The notes: generated by a model from the sequence alone, not told the origin. DNA of 57,171 nucleotides from Methylovulum sp. (GCA_028712695.1 JAQTQZ010000021.1:1-57171); one strand, 5' to 3'; shown: positions 17,437 to 25,780, counted from the stretch's first letter. A program made the numbers and translations.

Positions 17437-19008
17437 TTGAAGCATTCTTTTTTTCTCGTCATTCCAAAGCAAACGCATAATCCGCAACGGATCAAGGAGT
17501 TTGAAGAGAGTATCCTCAAACAATGGATTTCTCAGTTGCCTATCGCTAATGCGGCGTTAGCTTCGCGCCTGATTTATGATTTTATTTTGGAATTTAATGG
17601 CTTGAGGATGTCTGCCCAGCTAAGGCTTGAGGTGCTTGAACTGTTAAGGCCAAGTTTCCTTGTTATTGAAGATTATCTGCGGTCAAGGCTCGTAAAATCG
17701 GGATTCCCAAAAGATAGCAATGACCAGAAGGCATTGAAGTTATTAGTTGCATTGCAACGGCAAGTTACAATTGGCTATTGGATAGCACTTAAAGAAATAA
17801 CAGATCATGATGTGGGGTGGTTTCAAGGCAAGATCGCAGCGTTATCAATTCACCGTAGCATCAAAGGGCTAAGCGATATTGTTATTAGTTATTTTATTAT
17901 GGGGATGCCTATACCTGACTGGATATGGATGGATTTGCATTCGCTTTATAAACTTAGCGTAAAAATAAAAAAAAATAACACACAAGTACCTCTAAATGAT
18001 CTGGTCCAGAATCATAAAACCACCAGTACGCCAGAAGAGTGTTATCTGCAAGTTATCTTGCTCAGTCTTGCCGATCCAACGGGGTTGATGCAAAAAGAAA
18101 TTAAGCTGGTCTATGATTTTATAGAATCAATAAGCGCATTGGTTAGCCTTAAATCAAAACCTGTTGCTAATCAGGCCCTACAATGCCTTATTTTGGTTGG
18201 TGACGACAAACCACCTTATTTTGAAACGCTAACGAATCCAGTAGAGAAAGGCGCTGATGAATTTCCTGCGGCTGTTTTATATATTGATTTCACTCAACTC
18301 TACCAAGCATTTGATCAAGGGAAAATTCCTTTTAATGCCACTCAAGCAAGATTTAGCAGGATGAGGTCAGTAGAAAACAGGGATGATAAAATAACAACAG
18401 AATTGCTTGATTATCTTGAACAAAGGTGGGAGGGCATTGAACTGAAGAGTTCGCCACTTTTTAGTGACAGGTTGGATAGGTTATTTGCTATAGGATTAAT
18501 GCCTCTCTTTAAGTTACAAGAGCAAGAAAATACCCCGGCTGGAGATGATTGCCTGGAGTTTCTTGGCCATTCCGTATCGGCCCAGTTGCTATCTTGTGTA
18601 TTTAAGCAGTCGGGTGTTTTGTCAGTAGGCAGTTTAGTGAGTTTCAGGAAAGTTGACGGCCCTGGGCACATGCGGATACTAGGTGTTGTTAACAAGCTTG
18701 TTGTTGATAAGGAAATTGGTAAGATAAGTTTTGGGTTACAATTTCTGGCAGACCAGCTTATCTCGGCCACTTATCTGGATAGCCACAGTCGACCTTACGA
18801 TCATCCTAAAAACGCACTGTTATATCATTGTAAAGAACGAAAAAGTAAAAGCTATATCATAGTGGATTCTTTCCTTTTAAAGGAAGATGAGGTTATCCGG
18901 CTCTTTATAGAGCAAGGGGAGATTTCTATCATGTTGAAAAAAAAGAAAAATATTGGGCTAGGGTATTGGCAGTTTGAATGTATGAAAGTTACTAGCTCAA
19001 AAATGTAA
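17437..19008 (+). CDS. Uncharacterised 523-residue protein, possible C-terminal PilZ-like domain
   Basis: The only possible start is TTG at 17437, because an in-frame stop lies a few codons upstream. A 15-codon ORF (17392-17439) ends with a TGA that overlaps this TTG, so translation may be coupled. There is no signal peptide or membrane helix. The first 200 residues look all-helical. Around residues 385-450 the pattern SGVLSVGSLVSFRKV ... GVVNKL ... FGLQFL resembles a PilZ barrel without a clear RxxxR. I do not recognise a function; a c-di-GMP-related or chaperone-like regulator is only a guess. Confidence 0.7.
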   Translation: MKHSFFLVIPKQTHNPQRIKEFEESILKQWISQLPIANAALASRLIYDFILEFNGLRMSAQLRLEVLELLRPSFLVIEDYLRSRLVKSGFPKDSNDQKALKLLVALQRQVTIGYWIALKEITDHDVGWFQGKIAALSIHRSIKGLSDIVISYFIMGMPIPDWIWMDLHSLYKLSVKIKKNNTQVPLNDLVQNHKTTSTPEECYLQVILLSLADPTGLMQKEIKLVYDFIESISALVSLKSKPVANQALQCLILVGDDKPPYFETLTNPVEKGADEFPAAVLYIDFTQLYQAFDQGKIPFNATQARFSRMRSVENRDDKITTELLDYLEQRWEGIELKSSPLFSDRLDRLFAIGLMPLFKLQEQENTPAGDDCLEFLGHSVSAQLLSCVFKQSGVLSVGSLVSFRKVDGPGHMRILGVVNKLVVDKEIGKISFGLQFLADQLISATYLDSHSRPYDHPKNALLYHCKERKSKSYIIVDSFLLKEDEVIRLFIEQGEISIMLKKKKNIGLGYWQFECMKVTSSKM

Positions 19009-19229
19009 TATCATTATTGAAATTGCAGGTTATCTGCATAAATTACTTGAAAAGATTTTTCATCGTGGTAAGTTGGTAAATCAAGTGTTTTTTGTCAGTC
19101 GATCGACGAGCGGAACAGAAGTTTCCCGAATTAAAAAATCATTTATCTTGATTCCATTTGTAAACATTTATAATGTCTCAAGTGAACTTTAATAACTATA
19201 ATAAAATTAAACTATTGTGAGGATAAGAA

Positions 19230-19709
19230 ATGAGTAACGAAGAAAATTCAAAGCAAGCCCTAGATTCAAAAAAAGAATCGGCTATCAATTTAATGGCGTC
19301 AATACTGCAATTAAAAGATAAAAATCCAAAAGTTTTTTTCGGGGCTATTAGTGGTTTGGTGCTTGTGGTGCTTATCATGATAATGAGCGGTGGGGATTCG
19401 ACCCCTGTATCAAAAGCAGCAATCAAAAATATTGAAGTAGGGCAACGATATGTTTTAAAAAGTGCCAATGCTTATGATCCTGCAGCGACCGTCCGCTTAG
19501 TCTCAACCCCTGGCGCAATAGCGGCATACGACGATACCGAAGAAGCTGACAGAAGCGGGGCTTGCCAGCATATGCCGCAAGGCACTCAAGTAACGGCTAT
19601 GGATTTTTCGGATGCGTATGGTAAGAAAAACGCCTACGTAAAAGTCAAAATAGAAGAAGGCGAGTGCAAAGGAAATGAAGGGTGGGCTTTAGCAATTGAT
19701 GTCCAATAA
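19230..19709 (+). CDS. Uncharacterised single-pass membrane protein
   Basis: This 159-residue protein has a charged cytoplasmic head of about 35 residues, one transmembrane helix at about 36-52, and an extracytoplasmic domain of about 100 residues. The tail holds two Cys (in GACQHMP and EGECKGNEGW) that could form a disulfide, and ends in strands ending GWALAIDVQ that suggest an SH3-like fold. GAGGATAAG before the ATG is an acceptable ribosome site. It stands alone between an orphan gene and the tRNA pair. Function unknown. Confidence 0.72.
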   Translation: MSNEENSKQALDSKKESAINLMASILQLKDKNPKVFFGAISGLVLVVLIMIMSGGDSTPVSKAAIKNIEVGQRYVLKSANAYDPAATVRLVSTPGAIAAYDDTEEADRSGACQHMPQGTQVTAMDFSDAYGKKNAYVKVKIEEGECKGNEGWALAIDVQ

Positions 19710-19763
19710 AAATAAATTGACAAACAAGAAAAGATCTATATAATAAGCAAGATAAATTCAAGT

Positions 19764-19838
19764 GCGGGAATAGCTCAGTGGTAGAGCACAACCTTGCCAA
19801 GGTTGGGGTCGCGAGTTCGAATCTCGTTTCCCGCTCCA
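19764..19838 (+). tRNA. tRNA-Gly (anticodon GCC)
   Basis: A complete cloverleaf. Acceptor GCGGGAA pairs with TTCCCGC, the D arm is GCTC..GAGC, the anticodon stem CAACC/GGTTG holds TTGCCAA with anticodon GCC, and the T arm is GCGAGTTCGAATCTCGT (one end pair weak). CCA is encoded. Confidence 0.97.
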
Positions 19839-19850
19839 ATAAATTCAAAA

Positions 19851-19874
19851 AGCCGCGAATAACGCGGCTTTTTT
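19851..19874 (+). terminator. Terminator-like hairpin between the two tRNA genes
   Basis: AGCCGCG pairs with CGCGGCT across AATAA and is followed by a T run, a textbook intrinsic terminator. It lies 12 bases after tRNA-Gly and only 13 before tRNA-Cys, leaving no room for a separate promoter for the second tRNA. Confidence 0.85.
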
Positions 19875-19887
19875 ATTTCAAGTTTTT

Positions 19888-19961
19888 GGCTGCGTAGCAA
19901 AATGGTTATGCAGTGGCCTGCAAAGCCATCTACGCCGGTTCGATTCCGGCCGCAGCCTCCA
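19888..19961 (+). tRNA. tRNA-Cys (anticodon GCA)
   Basis: Acceptor GGCTGCG pairs with CGCAGCC, the anticodon loop CTGCAAA carries GCA, the T arm contains GGTTCGATTCC, and CCA is encoded. The T arm and acceptor 3' half are a plausible integration target, since a P4-type integrase remnant follows in the same orientation. Confidence 0.97.
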
Positions 19962-19994
19962 CTAGAAGATACAAACAGACCCAACGAAGTACAT

Positions 19995-20028
19995 AAACCC
20001 GCAAGCTATAAGGCTTAGCGGGTTTTTT
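19995..20028 (+). terminator. Intrinsic terminator after tRNA-Cys
   Basis: AAACCCGC pairs with GCGGGTTT, with an inner AAGC/GCTT stem, followed by TTTTTT. It ends the tRNA transcript. Confidence 0.85.
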
Positions 20029-20076
20029 ATTGTCCAACGAAGTGCAACAAAATCCATTTACATGCACATCTAAACA

Positions 20077-20123
20077 GGTATAACATTTGGTATAACAGCT
20101 CACCACCACAAATGAGTTATACC
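20077..20123 (+). repeat. GGTATAAC repeats in front of the integrase
   Basis: Two direct copies of GGTATAAC (20077-20084 and 20089-20096) and one inverted copy GTTATACC (20116-20123) end one base before the integrase ATG. Their placement suits recombinase arm-type binding or autoregulatory sites. That function is an inference. Confidence 0.6.
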
Positions 20124-20124
20124 A

Positions 20125-20578
20125 ATGCCACTATCAGACACCGCTTGCAAGAACGCACATAAATACGCCAAAGCCGCAACAGACAAGGCTTTTACCCTGT
20201 TTGACGATAAAGGGCTTCATCTACTTGTCAAGCCATTGAAGGATAGTTGGGCAAAATGGTGGCGACTCAAATATCGCTTCAATGGAAAAGATTGTTTGCT
20301 GTCATTGGGCATTTATCCCGAAATTAGTTTGCAGCAAGCGAGGCAAGAGCACGAAAAAAATCCGTAAGCAGATAACCAGCGGGATCAACCCAAGTGAAAA
20401 CCGGAAAGCCGTTAAGTCATCGAAAGCCAATAGTGCGGAAAATAGCTTTGAAATAATCGCCAGAGAGTGGAGCGGCAAAAAGGTCAATGATTGGGAAGAT
20501 AAAAACAACTGTTTAAAGGCAACCGAGAGTCGAAACAGGCCAATGCGGAGGTCGGCTCTGAGCGGGCAAGAAAACTAG
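20125..20578 (+). pseudogene. Broken P4-type tyrosine integrase, N-terminal part only
   Basis: The start MPLSDTACKNAHKY, followed by GLHLLVKP, WAKWWRLKYRFNGK and LSLGIYPEISLQQAR, is the arm-binding domain of P4-like tyrosine integrases. After about 75 residues a frameshift (around 20350) moves the reading to the next frame, which continues the family with QITSGINPSENRKA and AENSFEIIAREW. Homology fades near 20510, and the whole catalytic domain with its R-H-R-Y residues is gone. The position just after tRNA-Cys in the same direction is the normal tRNA-attL-int arrangement, so this marks a decayed genomic island or prophage. It abuts the 3' end of cbpM. Confidence 0.85.
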
Positions 20579-20901
20579 CGGGGATGTCCAGGCACACGGG
20601 CACGCAGATCGGACAACTGCGCCTCCAGTTCATGGATACGCTCAAGCAAGGTTAATGCTAACGCTAGTCCTTGGGTGTCCAAATCGAAATCCCTGCGCAA
20701 ACGGCAGGCAGTTCTGGCGGCAACCAAACAGTCGGCATGAAATGCCTGTTCAGCAGCTTTTGGGTCAATCGGTACAAAAATACCATAATCGACCAGTTCC
20801 AAAAGGTCTGCCTTGGGCAGGCCGGATAGCGCGCTAAGATCAGCCAGCGATAATTGGTAGTGTTGGTCTAGCCAACGTACTTCAGTTAATTCAACTTTCA
20901 T
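20575..20901 (-). CDS. cbpM: CbpM, modulator of the co-chaperone CbpA
   Basis: A 108-residue helical protein related to the MerR winged helix, which binds the J domain of CbpA and blocks its co-chaperone and DNA-binding activity. Features: MKVELTEVRWLD, SLADLSALSGLPKADLLELVDYGIFVP, and a C-terminal coiled coil LLERIHELEAQLSDL. I use the ATG at 20901, which overlaps the end of cbpA; the frame is open to 20985. The C-terminus lies at the boundary with the integrase remnant, so its last residues may have been altered. Confidence 0.88.
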   Translation of the reverse strand: MKVELTEVRWLDQHYQLSLADLSALSGLPKADLLELVDYGIFVPIDPKAAEQAFHADCLVAARTACRLRRDFDLDTQGLALALTLLERIHELEAQLSDLRARVPGHPR

Positions 20902-21844
20902 GATGCCCCTCTTGTTCGAAATGGCCGCGTGGATTAAACGCTGAACCTTCAGCAAGTTGCTTATAAAGTTGGCGTTCACGTTCACTAATCACGCTTGGAA
21001 CGGCGATCTGGACTATTGCGAACAGGTCGCCTTCTCCGGTGTGCGGTTTGGGCAAACCGCGTTTTGGTAGGCGTAAATGTTGGCCTGCATGCGTCCCCGC
21101 AGGAATTTTTAGTCGTACTGAGCCACCCGGCGTAGGTACTTCTATGGTGGCACCTAGCACTGCCTCCCAAGGTGCAACTGGCAAATCCAGATATAAATCG
21201 TGGCCGCTGGGCCGGTACAATGAGTGGGGGCGCAGCACAATATTGATGTATAAATCGCCCGGTGGGCCACCGTTAAAGCCTTTCCCTCCCTTGCCTGGCA
21301 CGCGCAACCTTTGTCCGTCTGTGGCACCTTTAGGAATACGAGTCTTAAAGGTGTGCGGTACTCGACGCGCAAACCCATTTTCGTCGTATTCCGGCATGTT
21401 CAGGTCGAGTTCCACCTCAGCCCCACTGTAAGCCTCTTCTAGCGATATGTGTACGGTAACTTCATAGTCTTGGCCTGGTATCGGTATTTTGCGGCTATCG
21501 CGTTTTGTATGCTGTTGTTTGCCGCGCAAACCGGCAAACAAGTCAGATAAGTCAATGTCGTCGAATGAAAAGTGTGTCTCGCTGTATTGCTGTTGCCAAT
21601 CGGGTGGTGGTTTGAATTCTTGACCGGATTGATAACGGCCCAGTTGGTCATAAGCGGCACGCTTCTCAGGATCTTTAAGGGTTTTATAAGCTTCCGAAAT
21701 CTCTTTGAATTTTTCTTCAGCATCAGGTTCTTTGGAAACGTCAGGATGATATTTGTGCGCGAGTTTGCGATAAGCGGCTTTAATTTCCGCTGCACTGGCG
21801 TTTCGGGCGATGCCGAAAATACTGTAGTAGTCCTTATATTTCAT
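20891..21844 (-). CDS. cbpA: CbpA/DnaJ-class co-chaperone
   Basis: A 317-residue class II J protein. The J domain occupies 1-70 with HPD at 33-35, then a Gly/Phe-poor linker (GRYQSGQEFKPPPDW), and two C-terminal substrate-binding barrels (EVTVHISLEEAYSGAEVEL, TRIPKGATDGQRLRVPGKGG, LPVAPWEAVLGATIEVPTPG). The cysteine-rich zinc domain of true DnaJ is missing, as in CbpA. It stimulates DnaK and can bind curved DNA. It overlaps cbpM by 11 bases. Confidence 0.94.
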   Translation of the reverse strand: MKYKDYYSIFGIARNASAAEIKAAYRKLAHKYHPDVSKEPDAEEKFKEISEAYKTLKDPEKRAAYDQLGRYQSGQEFKPPPDWQQQYSETHFSFDDIDLSDLFAGLRGKQQHTKRDSRKIPIPGQDYEVTVHISLEEAYSGAEVELDLNMPEYDENGFARRVPHTFKTRIPKGATDGQRLRVPGKGGKGFNGGPPGDLYINIVLRPHSLYRPSGHDLYLDLPVAPWEAVLGATIEVPTPGGSVRLKIPAGTHAGQHLRLPKRGLPKPHTGEGDLFAIVQIAVPSVISERERQLYKQLAEGSAFNPRGHFEQEGHHES

Positions 21845-22149
21845 GAAGCGTCTCGTGGCTTTATTATGGTTTTACCCGTTCCAAACGTGATTTAAAAGGC
21901 TATGCGACCCGATTACGACCCCTTCGATAGGGGTTCAGGGCTATATAACTTCGGTTTTTGAGTTGTACGCCCTACGAACCACTTGCGATATTTTTAAAAC
22001 ACGCTCTTAGTTGGATAAGAAAAAACAATGCTGGGTTAGCCCCACGGCTGATGATGGCTGCATAAAATATAGTCAAAACTACTTATAATCCAAGGAAAAG
22101 ACGGGGTGGGCTAGGGTGGCGGTCCACCTCGTCTCTTGTGGATAAGGGC
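21845..22149. other. Spacer upstream of cbpA and downstream of degP
   Basis: About 305 bases with no plausible gene. It should carry the cbpA promoter. ACCCCT-TCGAT-AGGGGT (near 21917-21933) is a perfect 6-bp inverted repeat that may be regulatory. The right part holds the putative degP terminator. Confidence 0.5.
22095..22134 (-). terminator. Probable terminator of the sigma-E operon
   Basis: An 11-bp stem with one wobble pair joins 22099-22109 to 22124-22134. Read on the minus strand it is followed by TTTTCC. It lies 16 bases beyond the degP stop codon. Confidence 0.6.
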
Positions 22150-23541
22150 TTATTTGTTTATTTTAAGCGCCAGAAAAGCAGGGCTGCCACGGCGTTGTAT
22201 CAACACGGCAACGGATTTTCCGGTGGGTAGGCTTTTGATGATTTTATCGAAAGTGCTGGCATTGAGGATGGTTTCATTCTGAATGCGCAAGATCACGTCG
22301 CCCGGTTGGACACCAGCATCTTTAGCGGCTCCCGTTCCTACTTCCTCAACCAACACGCCGCCGCTGGCGACTTCCAAAGCCGTTCTTTGTTCGGCAGTCA
22401 AATCAACCACGCTGATGCCAAGCCTGTTGGTCGGTTTTGTTTCTGGTTTGCTTTCGGCCAGTTGTTCGGGTTGCTCTGGCAACAAGCCAATTTTAAAGCT
22501 GATGGTTTTGGTCTCGCCTTGACGGATAATTTTTAAAGTGGCTTTGTCATTAATAGGCGCCATACCCACTAATGGAGGCAAGTCACTTGATGTTTCAATA
22601 GGTTGGCCATTAAATTCGGTGATAATGTCACCAATTTGCAAGTCGGTTTTTTCGGCAGGGCTGTTTGGCATTATTTTGGCGACTAAAGCGCCTTGCGGTT
22701 TTTTCATACCGAAAGATTCCGCCAGTTCGCGTGTCACATCCTGAATTTGTACACCTAGCCAACCATGTGCCGCCTTACCATGTGCTTTGATCTGGTCAAC
22801 CACATTCATCACGACATCCATAGGGATTGCGAATGACAAGCCCATAAACCCACCGGTACGGCTGTAAATTTGCGAGTTGATGCCAACCACTTTACCTTCC
22901 ATATTAAAGAGCGGGCCGCCTGAGTTGCCGGGATTGATGGCGACGTCGGTTTGTATAAAGGGTACATAGTTACCGCCCGGCAAGTTACGGCCTTTGGCAC
23001 TGACAATGCCGGCGGTTGCTGACTGGTCAAAGCCAAATGGCGTACCTATAGCGAGTACCCACTCGCCAACCTGTAACTTATTGGGGTCGCCAATCACCAC
23101 GGCAGGCAGATTGTTGGCATTAACTTTTAATAGTGCGACATCTGTACGGGCATCGGAGCCTATCAATTTGGCCACCAGTTCACGGCGGTCAGAGAATTTG
23201 ACGACAATTTCGTCGGCATCTTTGACAACGTGATGGTTGGTCAGAATATAGCCATCTTGGGAAATGATGAAACCTGAGCCTAGCGATTGTGTGTCACCGC
23301 CGCTATCAGGATTGTTAAAGAAGTGTTTGAATAACTCTTCCATTTCTGGCGGCATACCTTCTGGCATGGGTTGTTGTTTTGCTGCATTATCAGGCAAAGG
23401 TTTGGCTTTTTGTGTAGTGCTGATGTTCACCACTGCTTTGCCGTTGGTTTTTACCATTTCGGTAAAGTCAGGCAGCTGGGCAAAAACAGGCTGATTAAAG
23501 AGAACGATTAAAAACACACATAAACTAACTTTTTTTAGCAT
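22150..23541 (-). CDS. mucD: DegP/MucD-family periplasmic serine protease
   Basis: A Do-like protease/chaperone of 463 residues with a signal peptide (about 1-21, ending VFA). The triad is His104 (TNHHVV), Asp134 (RTDVALL) and Ser207 (GNSGGP). Two PDZ domains follow, around 255-345 and 365-455. It degrades misfolded envelope proteins. Its place after rseB matches algU-mucA-mucB-mucD in pseudomonads. A 69-base gap separates it from rseB, so an extra promoter is possible. Confidence 0.95.
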   Translation of the reverse strand: MLKKVSLCVFLIVLFNQPVFAQLPDFTEMVKTNGKAVVNISTTQKAKPLPDNAAKQQPMPEGMPPEMEELFKHFFNNPDSGGDTQSLGSGFIISQDGYILTNHHVVKDADEIVVKFSDRRELVAKLIGSDARTDVALLKVNANNLPAVVIGDPNKLQVGEWVLAIGTPFGFDQSATAGIVSAKGRNLPGGNYVPFIQTDVAINPGNSGGPLFNMEGKVVGINSQIYSRTGGFMGLSFAIPMDVVMNVVDQIKAHGKAAHGWLGVQIQDVTRELAESFGMKKPQGALVAKIMPNSPAEKTDLQIGDIITEFNGQPIETSSDLPPLVGMAPINDKATLKIIRQGETKTISFKIGLLPEQPEQLAESKPETKPTNRLGISVVDLTAEQRTALEVASGGVLVEEVGTGAAKDAGVQPGDVILRIQNETILNASTFDKIIKSLPTGKSVAVLIQRRGSPAFLALKINK

Positions 23542-23610
23542 AAATTTTCCATTCTGAATAATAGATAAAATAATAGGGGTAGTGCAGGTTGGTTGGCAAT
23601 CTGACTGTTC

Positions 23611-24570
23611 TTATTCCCGTAGTTTGATATTTTCAGCAATTAACTTGATTGTTTCAGAAGGGACTTCACCCATGACCGTAAATTCAAAACCGCCTACTGT
23701 CCGGCTAAAAAAATTAATCGCGCCGATTGATTGCACTGCTTTAGGCGAATCGATGGAGGCCTGGGCGTTGGTGGCCTGTTCCATGTAAACAGAAACTAAG
23801 GTTAGGCCGTCTCCTAACAACAGATGGTCGACCGGTTGTGCTGAGTTATGCAGCGGCCGACGGGTAAAAAACAATTCATGGAATCCAGATGGCAACTTCT
23901 GTATTGTAAAAGAAGCCTCAGCTGAACTTACTGCATCAGTTGGCTTGGTGACGTTTTTGACTGATTGGGTGTCGGTAAAAGGCAAGGTGCTTTTAATGGT
24001 TAGCTCGGTAAAAACCAACTGTTCGACGGTCTTGCCTGCATGATCGTAAACAGTGGCTTTAAGGGGTAAAAAATGCTGTTTTTCCAACCAAATTTTTCGC
24101 GCATACCTGAGTTGGTCTTTGGGTTGAATGGCAATGATATAAGTGGGTTGTAACGCTATTGTCTCTTCGCCTAGCAGGGTTAGCGTGTAATTGGCATCTA
24201 AATCATCAGGATTGTCTGGTGCATCAATTAAAAACGAGTGTTCAAAGGGGCGGTGTTCAGCGCTACGTTGCTGGGTTGTTTTAAAAAAACAGCTAACGTT
24301 GCCTGTGTCTCTGATAATCTCACGTAAAGGGGCGTTTAATGAGATGAGGCGTTCTTGCTCGCGCCCTTGGGCCGAGACGTGAGTATATTGCATCGGTTCT
24401 AGCTTGCCATTTTTTAAAAAAACCACGGTGCCCTGATAATTTAAGTCTTGCATAGACTTAAGCATGATGGCTAATGCGTGCTTGGCCGTTGGTGTCTGTG
24501 GCGGTGCGGCCGCTAGAGTATTGCCCGCAGATACCAGCAGGCCGACAAAAATTCCTTTTAACGCGTTCAT
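23611..24570 (-). CDS. rseB: RseB/MucB, periplasmic regulator of sigma-E
   Basis: The 319-residue exported protein (signal peptide ending near TLAAA) binds the periplasmic part of RseA and shields it from DegS cleavage until lipids or LPS intermediates displace it. The lipoprotein-like fold is seen in LNYQGTVVFLKNGKLEPMQYTHV, and the C-terminal domain ends VGGFEFTVMGEVP. The ATG overlaps the rseA stop by four bases. Confidence 0.93.
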   Translation of the reverse strand: MNALKGIFVGLLVSAGNTLAAAPPQTPTAKHALAIMLKSMQDLNYQGTVVFLKNGKLEPMQYTHVSAQGREQERLISLNAPLREIIRDTGNVSCFFKTTQQRSAEHRPFEHSFLIDAPDNPDDLDANYTLTLLGEETIALQPTYIIAIQPKDQLRYARKIWLEKQHFLPLKATVYDHAGKTVEQLVFTELTIKSTLPFTDTQSVKNVTKPTDAVSSAEASFTIQKLPSGFHELFFTRRPLHNSAQPVDHLLLGDGLTLVSVYMEQATNAQASIDSPKAVQSIGAINFFSRTVGGFEFTVMGEVPSETIKLIAENIKLRE

Positions 24571-25118
24571 TTTTGGTTATAGGAAGTCACTTTGGTTAAA
24601 GGCCTAAAATCAACATCAACCTCGCCGGTATAAACGCCGTTGTTGTGCGCGTCGAGATAATCGCTAATGCGGGCATTGAGCGAAGCAGGGTCTTGTGGGG
24701 TGGTGCCGACGGTTAGTTGCTCGTTTGGCTGCACTGGCGTTTGCTTAGCCAGTTGTTGCGGTGCTGGGCTTTGCATGGGGAATATCTGGGGATTGTTGAT
24801 ACCCCGTGCGGCAAGCACTGCAACAACGGCTACCGATGCCGCTAATGCCACCCTTTTGTAATGAGGACGGGCGGGTTTTTTCTGGGGCAGAAAGTAGGTC
24901 ACTTCTTGGTCAATCTGGCGGGCTATTTTTTCTGAGAAATCCGCTGGCAAGGGTAAAAAATCGTCAGTTTTCAAGGCATGGTTGATGGCAGTATAGCGGG
25001 TCAGGGTGTTTTTTAGATCAGGGTTTGTTTGTATTTTTTGCAATAAATCTAATGCAACTTGATGGTCCAGTTCATCATCAAGAAGTTGGGAGAGATATTG
25101 GTTTAACTCTTTATTCAT
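24567..25118 (-). CDS. rseA: RseA/MucA-type anti-sigma-E factor
   Basis: A single-pass inner-membrane protein of 183 residues. The cytoplasmic domain (MNKELNQYLSQLLDDELD...) grips sigma-E, the helix spans about 89-105, and the periplasmic tail, rich in Pro and Gln, is the DegS/RseB target. Cleavage releases the sigma factor. It overlaps rpoE (ATGA) and rseB on either side, so the three proteins should be made in coupled amounts. Confidence 0.92.
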   Translation of the reverse strand: MNKELNQYLSQLLDDELDHQVALDLLQKIQTNPDLKNTLTRYTAINHALKTDDFLPLPADFSEKIARQIDQEVTYFLPQKKPARPHYKRVALAASVAVVAVLAARGINNPQIFPMQSPAPQQLAKQTPVQPNEQLTVGTTPQDPASLNARISDYLDAHNNGVYTGEVDVDFRPLTKVTSYNQK

Positions 25119-25720
25119 CTAAAATCACCGTGTTCGAGTAAGGGGGATAATTTACTGTCAATAGCCTCACGCGCCCTAAAAATGCGCGATCGTACCGTGC
25201 CAACCGGACAATCCATTGCGACTGCAATTTCTTCATAACTCATGCCTTCAAATTCCCTGAGCATAATAGCGGTGCGCATTTCTTCGGGTAGCGAAGCAAT
25301 GGCCGCTTTAATCGTTTCAATTATTTCGTCATTCAATAACTGCCTTTCCGGCGATTCCATATCCTGTAATTGGGGTGCATTTTCAATTTTTTCAGCCTCC
25401 TGTATATCTTGCTCATATTGCGTGTTGCGCCGAGTGCGTGCGACTAAATAATTTTTGGCAGTGTTGATAGCTATACGGTACAACCAAGTGTAAAAAGCTG
25501 CTTCACCCCGAAAGTTGCCTAATGCGCGGTATGCTTTAATAAATGCTTCTTGGGCAACGTCTTGGGCTTCGCTCGGATCTTTTATGTAGCGGTTAACCAG
25601 CTGAACGATCCGATGCTGGTATTTAATCACTAACAGATCGAATGCTTTTTTATCGCCTTGCTGCACACGTGCCACAAGCTCTTCATCTAGTTGTTCGCTA
25701 GGTCTTGTTTGTCTATTCAC
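25115..25720 (-). CDS. rpoE: Sigma-E (RpoE/AlgU) extracytoplasmic sigma factor
   Basis: A 201-residue ECF sigma factor. Region 2 is clear (DLLVIKYQHRIVQLVNRY, EAQDVAQEAFIKAYRAL, YTWLYRIAINTAKNYL), as is region 4 (LPEEMRTAIMLREFEGMSYEEIA, CPVGTVRSRIFRAREAI). It starts with GTG at 25720, preceded by AAAGAG. It directs transcription of envelope-stress genes, including its own operon through the promoter at 25741-25767. The operon is rpoE-rseA-rseB-mucD. Confidence 0.96.
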   Translation of the reverse strand: MNRQTRPSEQLDEELVARVQQGDKKAFDLLVIKYQHRIVQLVNRYIKDPSEAQDVAQEAFIKAYRALGNFRGEAAFYTWLYRIAINTAKNYLVARTRRNTQYEQDIQEAEKIENAPQLQDMESPERQLLNDEIIETIKAAIASLPEEMRTAIMLREFEGMSYEEIAVAMDCPVGTVRSRIFRAREAIDSKLSPLLEHGDFR

Positions 25721-25740
25721 TACGGCTCTTTAATGGTTGG

Positions 25741-25767
25741 GTAGACAGAAATAAATTGGATAAGTTC
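25741..25767 (-). promoter_or_regulatory. Sigma-E autoregulatory promoter of rpoE
   Basis: On the minus strand GAACTT (25767-25762) is followed after exactly 16 bases by TCTAC (25745-25741). This is a near-perfect fit to the sigma-E pattern GAACTT-N16-TCTGA. Transcription would begin around 25734, giving a leader of about 14 bases that contains the ribosome site. Confidence 0.7.
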
Positions 25768-25780
25768 TTATGTGACAAAA

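Noticed and set aside
19981-20043. Two CCAACGAAGT copies 53 bases apart as attachment core repeats
   Set aside because: They sit on both sides of the tRNA terminator, outside the tRNA 3' end that P4-type integrases use, and ten bases is too short to argue from.
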